Assembly (NCBI RefSeq): GCF_003675895.1
Contig: NZ_ML014763.1
Location: 23,985-87,984, forward strand
Reading direction: 5' to 3'
DNA: 64,000 nt
Origin: Parashewanella curva
Lineage (GTDB): Bacteria; Pseudomonadota; Gammaproteobacteria; Enterobacterales; Shewanellaceae
Below are positions 25,876 through 31,993 of this stretch, piece after piece. Positions within the stretch are counted from its first letter, which is position 1. Each line of letters begins with the position of its first letter. The position numbers and the translations under genes were made by a program. Under the pieces are notes generated by a model. The model was given only the letters and a program-made list of their open reading frames with translations. It was not told where the DNA came from and made no database searches.

Positions 25876-25946
25876 AATTAAGCTGCTCCTTATTCTTTCT
25901 TTGGTCAATGTTACCAAATATTTCAAAATTGCCTAGCCCGTAATAG

Positions 25947-26579
25947 CTAAGAAATCGGCCAATATTGACGAATGTCGGACAAAGGGCGGTATAAAATTAA
26001 GCTTACGTCGGTTTCTCCACCATCAAAAACTTCGATATCAATGGCATGCTCTTCGACATCATCGATTAAAAAGTAGTTCTCAAATTCGTCACCGCGATCA
26101 CTAGGTGGATTCTGGTTCCTATAATCTTTATCGTGGAAAAAACCTTGTTGAGCGAATTTAATGCGTCTGTAGGTTTCCCCAAGCCACTGAGTTAAGTCAT
26201 TGCATTGGTGTTCTGAGTTTACTGTAAGCACTGTTTGAGAAGTCTCTTCAAAGATTTCACTGAAAGTATCTAAGTCAAATAACTGCTCGACGTCACTTCG
26301 AGTAATTTTTAAAGAGAAAGCGAGATATACGTCTTCATCTTTATCTAGTGTGAGATAAAGGTTATGACTTCCTGTTCCCTTTAAATGCCATTCAGTTTGC
26401 TGAGAGCGTTCGTATTCATAGGTATTGATAGACTCGACTTTTAGCTGTTGGCCACGTAAATGGGGAGGAAGCGCAAAACTATCATCAAGCGTGATCATAT
26501 CACCCACAATCAGTTGTTCTGGATGATTCAACTGACGTGCAGGGGTGTCTGTTTTAAAAAGAGAACTAAAAAAACTCAT
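25947..26579 (-). CDS. yjfK: DUF2491 family protein (YjfK-like)
   Basis: 210 residues. The family pattern shows in VGDMITLDDSFALPPHLRGQ, the GSHNLYLTLDKDEDVYLAF strand pair and the closing SLILYRPLSDIRQYW. In E. coli YjfK is encoded next to the PspA paralogue YjfJ; its function is unknown. There is no signal or membrane helix, so it is cytoplasmic. GGAGGAAGG sits 4 bases before the ATG. A 263-bp MITE begins 21 bases upstream of the start and separates it from pspA, so its original promoter or read-through may be lost and the MITE end may supply a new one. Confidence 0.8.
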   Translation of the reverse strand: MSFFSSLFKTDTPARQLNHPEQLIVGDMITLDDSFALPPHLRGQQLKVESINTYEYERSQQTEWHLKGTGSHNLYLTLDKDEDVYLAFSLKITRSDVEQLFDLDTFSEIFEETSQTVLTVNSEHQCNDLTQWLGETYRRIKFAQQGFFHDKDYRNQNPPSDRGDEFENYFLIDDVEEHAIDIEVFDGGETDVSLILYRPLSDIRQYWPIS

Positions 26580-26600
26580 GTACCTTCCTCCAGAAGACTA

Positions 26601-26863
26601 GGGCGTGTTGAACTTTCGTGTTTATTTTTGCAGCGATAAACTGGTTATCTTATGCAAGGCAGAGTTTGTGAAGTGTGGTTGTCCCACATAAACAAACTAT
26701 AACGCAGCAGAAGTGACCAATTTACGCTATCTTCGATGCTTTTGAGCACTTTCTGTTCTTTGTTGTGAGCAGTTTACTTAGATGGCTAAGCTTCACTGCT
26801 CACGCCTTGAACAAAAAAGTGCTCAAATAGCACAAAATTTAATCCTGAAAGATCAACATGCCC
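26601..26863 (-). mobile_element. MITE copy 1 (263 bp, TA-flanked)
   Basis: The ends are inverted repeats: GGGCGTGTTGAACTTTCGTG at the left, and at the right the complement with CATGCCC. TA flanks both sides (26599-26600, 26864-26865), as with TA target duplication. Inside, GTGAGCAGT pairs with ACTGCTCAC and TTTGAGCACTT pairs with AAGTGCTCAAA, so the whole element can fold on itself. There is no coding capacity. Copies lie at 35492-35754 and 49346-49608, all 263 bp long. Confidence 0.88.
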
Positions 26864-26884
26864 TAACATCATTAAAAACAAGAA

Positions 26885-26926
26885 AGCGACTCAATGGCAG
26901 TGGTTGGATCCTGCCGATGAGTCGCT
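26885..26926 (-). terminator. Intrinsic terminator after pspA
   Basis: A 16-bp stem with two mismatches (26885-26900 with 26911-26926) has a 10-base loop. On the minus strand it is followed by TTCTTGTTTTTAAT. It ends the DUF2170-pspA unit. Confidence 0.75.
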
Positions 26927-26965
26927 GAGCCTCAAATCTATTCACATAGATGGGCAAGGGTGGGT

Positions 26966-27655
26966 TTAACCTTTACGTGCTTTTAAACGCTCCAGCACGG
27001 CATTGGCGTCAGATGTCTTTTCACCAATACCCGCTTCAGCTAGCTTTGCCTGCAGTGATTTATCACTGTTTTCGTTTTCAAGCGTTTCAGCTGCTTTTAG
27101 CTTGTCATCAAACTGTTGTTGCTTCGCTTTAATACGTTCTAGTGACTCTTTGGCATTCATTAGCTTAGAGTTGCTGGTTGCAAACGAATCAGAAATGGTC
27201 GCCGTGGCCTTTTGCACACTTTCAGTGGTTTTCACCATACTGAGTTGACGCTGATAATCAGAAAGCTGGCGTTCTGTCTTTTTCACTAATTCTTTAAGGC
27301 GAGCAACGTGTGCGCTGAAACTATCGAGTGCTGATTGCTGTTCAGTAAGCTCTTGGTCAAGAGTCGCGATTTTTTCTGCTACTTCTAGGGCTAGAGCTTC
27401 ATTACCTTTTTCAAGTGCTTGTGTTGCATAGCCTTCATGCTCTTCAATGCTGCGCTTTAGTCGATCAACTTCTCGACTGGCCTGCATTTCTTTAGACATA
27501 ACGTCAGTTAGTTCACGCTTGGCGTTAGTTAGATGCTTTTTAGCATCACGAATTTCTTGTTCAAAAATTCGCGTTGAGTTTGCATCTACAATGCTTTCAC
27601 CGATTTCGGTAGCACCACCACGAAATGCGGTTAGAATTTTGCTTAAAATGCCCAT
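26966..27655 (-). CDS. yjfJ: PspA/IM30 family membrane-stress protein (YjfJ-like)
   Basis: 229 residues, almost all coiled coil. It opens MGILSKILTAFRGGATEIGES, an amphipathic membrane-binding helix, and residues 27-215 are long heptad helices (ELTDVMSKEMQASREVDRLK). This is the PspA/Vipp1/IM30 fold, an ESCRT-III relative that binds and mends the inner membrane. It is closer to E. coli YjfJ than to PspA itself, because DUF2170 and DUF2491 genes flank it and pspBC are absent. It starts 11 bases after the DUF2170 gene. Two palindromic operators precede this pair. Confidence 0.9.
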   Translation of the reverse strand: MGILSKILTAFRGGATEIGESIVDANSTRIFEQEIRDAKKHLTNAKRELTDVMSKEMQASREVDRLKRSIEEHEGYATQALEKGNEALALEVAEKIATLDQELTEQQSALDSFSAHVARLKELVKKTERQLSDYQRQLSMVKTTESVQKATATISDSFATSNSKLMNAKESLERIKAKQQQFDDKLKAAETLENENSDKSLQAKLAEAGIGEKTSDANAVLERLKARKG

Positions 27656-27666
27656 ATCCTGTCTCC

Positions 27667-28080
27667 TTATTTCAAGTAGGCAACCATTTCGTCGATAACT
27701 TCAAGACAGTTATCCGACAACACGGCGATTTCTTGCTCAATTTCATTCATGCTAGAGTTCAGTGACAGAGCACCATAAACCACATACTTGTTATCGACTT
27801 TGGCAAAAGCCGATAGTGGCATTGGGATATTAAGTTCTAGCATGGTTTCGAACATTTCTGTTCGTTTGTCTGGATTTACCTCGTTCTCATCCCATAAATA
27901 ACTGATGCACAGTATTTGATTATCGGTAACGGAGATAAATACCGGAATTTCTTCACGATCAATGACATTAACTTGTAGCACTTCCACTTCGCCATCAATG
28001 GGATAACAGTCAAAATTAAAGCCTGTTTCACCCTTATCGCCCAATTCATTGAGATAGTTTGCAATTGCGTGAATGTTCAT
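27667..28080 (-). CDS. yjfI: DUF2170 family protein (YjfI-like)
   Basis: 137 residues from ATG at 28080 (AAGGA 7 bases upstream). A longer frame reaches 28143, but that would place two perfect operators inside the gene. The sequence NIHAIANYLNELGDKGETGF, then VNVIDREEIPVFISVTDNQI, then PLSAFAKVDNKYVVYGALS fits DUF2170, which I recall being compared with CesT/Tir-type secretion chaperones. It is cytoplasmic. It is the first gene of the DUF2170-pspA operon. A chaperone or adaptor for PspA is a reasonable guess, not shown. Confidence 0.85.
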   Translation of the reverse strand: MNIHAIANYLNELGDKGETGFNFDCYPIDGEVEVLQVNVIDREEIPVFISVTDNQILCISYLWDENEVNPDKRTEMFETMLELNIPMPLSAFAKVDNKYVVYGALSLNSSMNEIEQEIAVLSDNCLEVIDEMVAYLK

Positions 28081-28093
28081 AATTATCCTTATT

Positions 28094-28106
28094 GACATAA
28101 TATGTC
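28094..28106. promoter_or_regulatory. 13-bp palindromic operator, copy 1
   Basis: GACATAATATGTC is a perfect palindrome around a central A/T. It lies 14 bases before the DUF2170 start and 35 bases (centre to centre) from copy 2. Confidence 0.75.
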
Positions 28107-28128
28107 TTGAGTCAAACAATAGCACTGA

Positions 28129-28141
28129 GACATAATATGTC
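28129..28141. promoter_or_regulatory. 13-bp palindromic operator, copy 2
   Basis: GACATAATATGTC again, identical to copy 1. It falls in the 76-base gap between the aminopropyltransferase and DUF2170 genes. Confidence 0.75.
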
Positions 28142-28156
28142 AAGCAGTTTTTTTGG

Positions 28157-29890
28157 TTAATTGCCAGTCATTGAAGGATCGACTCCTAGTTCGTCCTTCC
28201 ATGCGGCTAAGTGATATCGGTAGAGCTGCAATGACCCTAACACGTTAGCCTTTACGTTTTTGTTATCATCATAAAAATTCCCCGGAAACTCAAACGCTGC
28301 CCGAGTCAACGCGGGGGTTAGCCAGTGTTCGTCAATCGGAAATTGTTGAACACTTTGTAATCTGGTTAACGCATCTTTACCCATAATGGTACCAATAGTC
28401 CATCCCCACTCACCAAAGCTTGGGACATTATGATGGTATTGTTCTACCTTGAATCCTGCTAACTGTAATGTTTTACCTACAGAGATAAATGCATTCTTGG
28501 CATGATACGGAGATGTGGACTGAATGGTGATTGCGCCATCACCGCTCAATAATTGCTTTAACTTCAAATAAAAAATGTCTGAATACAGTTTATTAAGATC
28601 GGGGTGGCTAGGATCCGGCAAGTCCACAATAATGACATCAAATTTTTGTTGCTCTCGAATTAATTCATCGACACCGTTAAAGGCATCGTTATATTTAATC
28701 GATACTCTCGGATCATTAAGCGAATTACCATTGAGGGTTAACAGCTGCTGATTCAAAAAGTGAGGCATTTTAGGATCTTTCCCAGCAAATGCATCAATCA
28801 AACCTTTGTCCAAATCCATCAATACGACATGTTTAGGGTGCCACTTAAAAACTTGTTTGAGCGCTAGGCCATCACCACCACCCACAATCAACACCTTATC
28901 GTGGCGAGCACTAGCTGACATTGTGGGGTGAACTAAAAAAGCATGGTAGATGTGCTCATCTTCACTGGAAAACTGTAAACGCCCATTGATATATAAAGAA
29001 TCGACAGCCGGTAAGCTATTACCTCGTAATCGTTGGGTAAACGTCAGTTGTTGAAAGCGAGTGGACTTGGCATAAACCACTTTATCTTTATAGAGTAAAT
29101 TATTGAATCCTTGCTGCCAATCTGGTCCAAAACGTGCGAGCATTATCAATAAAATTGAAGCAAGAATATGGCCTAATAGTAGCCAAGGGAAGTGACGAAT
29201 ACGTTTACGAAATCGGAATAAAAATACGAAGCCAGCCAGTAAATTAACACTGGCTGTTAAGGAAGCGGCTAGCTCAATATCCATGGCGAGCATGACACTT
29301 ACCCAAATTGCTGCACCAATTCCTGCCCCAATGTAGTCAGCACCATAAATCGTTCCTGCGTTATGAAGCAGATGTTCATCAGATAGGGCTTGGCGCACAC
29401 GAGCAATCAATGGTATTTCCATTCCTATCATTAACCCGAGGATCGTGCCCCATAGATAGGGTAAGTATGTACTCGCGGTTTGCAGTTGGTGCATCACACC
29501 ACCGTTGGGTAAAGTATCTGGTGGTAGTGCAAAAGTTTGAGAAAGATATTCCGGAAACTCGGCGGTAAAACCAATGATGGCAGCGGTGATCATAATGGCA
29601 CTAGCACCGCAAATAGCCACAATTAACTCTAAAACCGCAAAGCCAGTAAACGCGCAACGAATTTTACGTGCGGCAAATGCGCCTAATCCCATCGACACAA
29701 TCATGATGCCAATCATGGTGTAGATTGCAGCTTCAAGTGCGCCAAGAACTCGACCTGCATAATGAGAGAGCAAGTACTCATAAATTAAGCCACAGCCTGC
29801 TAATAGAGCCATGGTTATTAGTAGCAGGGCATCATCCCATTTGGTGAGTGAGCGATTTGATGAAGATGATGTTTGGGCGGCGATGGTCAT
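28157..29890 (-). CDS. Membrane-anchored spermidine synthase-like aminopropyltransferase
   Basis: 577 residues. Residues 20-250 form about seven or eight transmembrane helices (LLITMALLAGCGLIYEYLL first). Residues 290-560 are the SpeE-like Rossmann domain: VLIVGGGDGLALKQV binds decarboxylated SAM, VDLPDPSHPDLNKLYSDIFY holds the catalytic Asp region, and QSTSPYHAKNAF follows. Such enzymes add aminopropyl groups to polyamines; membrane-fused forms are common beside PspA and ATP-grasp genes. The substrate is not known. It lies between the DUF350 and DUF2170 genes. A hairpin separates it from DUF350, so it may have its own promoter. Confidence 0.88.
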   Translation of the reverse strand: MTIAAQTSSSSNRSLTKWDDALLLITMALLAGCGLIYEYLLSHYAGRVLGALEAAIYTMIGIMIVSMGLGAFAARKIRCAFTGFAVLELIVAICGASAIMITAAIIGFTAEFPEYLSQTFALPPDTLPNGGVMHQLQTASTYLPYLWGTILGLMIGMEIPLIARVRQALSDEHLLHNAGTIYGADYIGAGIGAAIWVSVMLAMDIELAASLTASVNLLAGFVFLFRFRKRIRHFPWLLLGHILASILLIMLARFGPDWQQGFNNLLYKDKVVYAKSTRFQQLTFTQRLRGNSLPAVDSLYINGRLQFSSEDEHIYHAFLVHPTMSASARHDKVLIVGGGDGLALKQVFKWHPKHVVLMDLDKGLIDAFAGKDPKMPHFLNQQLLTLNGNSLNDPRVSIKYNDAFNGVDELIREQQKFDVIIVDLPDPSHPDLNKLYSDIFYLKLKQLLSGDGAITIQSTSPYHAKNAFISVGKTLQLAGFKVEQYHHNVPSFGEWGWTIGTIMGKDALTRLQSVQQFPIDEHWLTPALTRAAFEFPGNFYDDNKNVKANVLGSLQLYRYHLAAWKDELGVDPSMTGN

Positions 29891-29921
29891 CGAACATCCC
29901 TTAAAAGAAATTAAAAATTAA

Positions 29922-29961
29922 ATAAGCATCTCTCGAACTCAGGGATATGAGAGATGCTTTA
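29922..29961 (-). terminator. Hairpin between DUF350 and aminopropyltransferase genes
   Basis: GCATCTCTC pairs with GAGAGATGC around a 14-base loop. On the minus strand TTATTTAATTTTTAATTT follows. It is a full or partial terminator within the cluster. Confidence 0.65.
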
Positions 29962-29979
29962 TTTCACAGCTTGATTTGC

Positions 29980-30879
29980 TTATGCCATCAAGGCGGTTAA
30001 GATCATGGCTACCGAAAAGCTAATCGCTACTTCAATAGCGGCTAAACCAACATTATGTTGTAACTCAACCTCGGCGCTGCGATTGATTTTAGCAAGTACC
30101 GTTGCTTTCACAATAAATTGCAAGATTGAGAGCGCAACCAACATGATGATTGAAAATACCAACCAAGCCAGCAGGTTACTCACATACGCATCGGGTACAT
30201 ATTCAATAAAATGACTGGCTGCATTAAAGCTCAAGCCCATGGCTATCATATAACCTGCATGACGCAAAGCTAAGGCCGTATTTCCTTGAATTAAGGCTTG
30301 TTGAAGGCCTTGCCCTTGATTGCGTTTTTGATAGCGATTTTCACGCCAGCGAGTTAATAAAACTAACATCAACTGAGCAATAATAAAGCTACTAAAAATG
30401 GCAATAAATGTATTGAGGGATAAATCTTCAACCCACAATAAAGTCGCACGAATAATGATGGCAGTTGCAATCACAGCACCGGCATCAACAATGGCTACCG
30501 AAAGGTTACCACTAATAATTTGCTCATTTTTATTAAATTGGTTTAGGGCAATTTTATCATGAATAAAACGGCCAAGCTTAATAAGCACAATGCCGACAAT
30601 ACCATAGCTGAGTAAACCTATTGCTTCAGCGGTGTAACTGCTAGCGGCTTCACCTGTGATGGCGCCAGTGAGCACAATACCTAAAGCAGCCACGGCTCCT
30701 GCTGTGCTGATACCAAAGGCAAAGTTATCCTTTTCTGCTAACTCTTTCTGGGTGTTTACGTTAGCACTCCAGCCCAAAATGAAACGCATTAACGTCAACA
30801 GTAGGGTGGCAATACCTAGATCTATCAACAAGATGATCAGCAATTGTTGGCTTAGGCCGAAATCCTCAAAAAATGACAT
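29980..30879 (-). CDS. yjfL: DUF350 membrane protein, two-domain form (YjfL-like)
   Basis: 299 residues with about eight transmembrane helices. The sequence holds two DUF350-like halves (about 8-140 and 150-299), each with a GIVLIKLGRFIHDKI or SILQFIVKATVLAKI-type cytoplasmic stretch and a matching helix order; E. coli YjfL has one (132 residues). DUF350 genes accompany PspA and ATP-grasp/polyamine genes in many bacteria; their biochemical role is unknown. It starts 11 bases after the lipoprotein gene, forming one operon with it. Confidence 0.82.
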   Translation of the reverse strand: MSFFEDFGLSQQLLIILLIDLGIATLLLTLMRFILGWSANVNTQKELAEKDNFAFGISTAGAVAALGIVLTGAITGEAASSYTAEAIGLLSYGIVGIVLIKLGRFIHDKIALNQFNKNEQIISGNLSVAIVDAGAVIATAIIIRATLLWVEDLSLNTFIAIFSSFIIAQLMLVLLTRWRENRYQKRNQGQGLQQALIQGNTALALRHAGYMIAMGLSFNAASHFIEYVPDAYVSNLLAWLVFSIIMLVALSILQFIVKATVLAKINRSAEVELQHNVGLAAIEVAISFSVAMILTALMA

Positions 30880-30890
30880 GATATATCCTT

Positions 30891-31841
30891 TTATTTCCCA
30901 CGACTGATACCGCGTGACGTTCGACTAGAAGAGTTACGAAAATTACTGCTTTTAGAGTAATTAGAGCGAAATTTACTGCTCGATGATTTGGTTGATGCAC
31001 TCACTTGGCTAGCACGGCTCAAACTGGTAGAGCCTGTGCGAGTTTTGGCGTAAGGACTGGTAAAGCTCTTACCTTGGCGCTTAAATTTGCTTTGTGTTTT
31101 TTGATAAACAGATTGCTGCTTTTTCATCTGCTTAGGGGAGGTGTATCGATAGCGTCCTACATCGCCATAATAGCTGTACCCTCGATGGCGTGACCAAGAA
31201 TCATAACGAACCGGAGACGCTAAGTTAGAAAACAAAGCATACATACCGTACCACTCCCAAAACGATATGCCATTGCTGCCTGTTTGCCATTGACCATAAC
31301 TAGGGTTGCCCACTAATTGGCTACCTGCACCAAAGTCCGAAGCGTTATTCGCCATTAAATCAGCTTGTCTGCTGATGGAATTGACTCTAGCAAGTGTTCC
31401 ACCAGACATATCAGCAATGACGTTTACAGGATCGGAAAGCATATCATTGTATAAGGATGGAGCTGCGGCTTGATATAAGTTTTCGATTTCGGCAAGCTGT
31501 GCATCAAGATCGATGAAATTAGCAGAGTCTTTAGATTCTGATAATCGTCTTGTTAGCCCTTTAAAAATCGGCCCTTGATCGGTGGCATCTTTCGCCAGCT
31601 GTTGTAATAGCGCGGTATACTGCGGCTTCTGCTTAGCGAGAATGGCCGAATATTGTTTGAGTAATTCGGCATTGCGTAATTGGCCGTTTCTCAACTCTTG
31701 TGCCAAGGTCGCTAAACGATTATCGGTTAATTTTTGGTAGTGTTGGATTTGTTCTGGGCGATCATCACCGCAACCCGTTAACACGAGCAAACTCAGTCCA
31801 ATACTCATAATTAATATGGCTTGGCGTAGCATTCCTGCCAT
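30891..31841 (-). CDS. Ser/Arg-tailed lipoprotein of the PspA-associated cluster
   Basis: 316 residues from the ATG at 31841, supported by GGGAG 5 bases upstream; a longer frame runs to 31913. The signal ends LLVLTGCGDD, so Cys24 is the lipid site; Asp at +2 and +3 could retain it in the inner membrane by the enteric rule. Residues 30-150 are helical (QHYQKLTDNRLATLAQEL), and 240-316 are Ser-, Arg- and Lys-rich and probably disordered, ending SRTSRGISRGK. I do not recognise the family. It is first in the operon with DUF350, downstream of one copy of the palindromic operator. Confidence 0.72.
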   Translation of the reverse strand: MAGMLRQAILIMSIGLSLLVLTGCGDDRPEQIQHYQKLTDNRLATLAQELRNGQLRNAELLKQYSAILAKQKPQYTALLQQLAKDATDQGPIFKGLTRRLSESKDSANFIDLDAQLAEIENLYQAAAPSLYNDMLSDPVNVIADMSGGTLARVNSISRQADLMANNASDFGAGSQLVGNPSYGQWQTGSNGISFWEWYGMYALFSNLASPVRYDSWSRHRGYSYYGDVGRYRYTSPKQMKKQQSVYQKTQSKFKRQGKSFTSPYAKTRTGSTSLSRASQVSASTKSSSSKFRSNYSKSSNFRNSSSRTSRGISRGK

Positions 31842-31866
31842 ATGCACTCCCATGTGAATTTGTATG

Positions 31867-31906
31867 TGTTGATCATTAAAAAAACACGAAAGATCAACAG
31901 CCTTAG
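31867..31906. repeat. Solo MITE end or mini-derivative
   Basis: TGTTGATC and GATCAACA lie 17 bases apart, and CACGAAAGATCAACA is identical to the inner part of the 263-bp MITE ends. The outer bases differ (GCCTTAGG). It is a likely remnant in the 5' region of the lipoprotein gene. Confidence 0.5.
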
Positions 31907-31961
31907 GATTCATCTAATTGGTATACTTGCCAATAGAGACTCTAACTGTATAGCATAAGCC

Positions 31962-31974
31962 GACATAATATGTC
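31962..31974. promoter_or_regulatory. 13-bp palindromic operator, copy 3
   Basis: GACATAATATGTC, identical to the pair before DUF2170. It lies 120 bases before the lipoprotein start and 19 bases before glnE, so it could affect either gene. On the minus strand TATACA-like -10 choices follow within 20 bases. Confidence 0.72.
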
Positions 31975-31993
31975 GAATGTGTGCGCTTTGTAA

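Noticed and set aside
26601..26863. MITE as a small RNA gene or attenuator
   Set aside because: Identical length in three places, TA flanks and matched ends fit a mobile element better; a secondary RNA role is not excluded.
28081..28143. Longer N-terminus for the DUF2170 protein (start at 28143)
   Set aside because: It would encode two perfect operator palindromes as protein, while the ATG at 28080 has AAGGA at good spacing and matches the family start.
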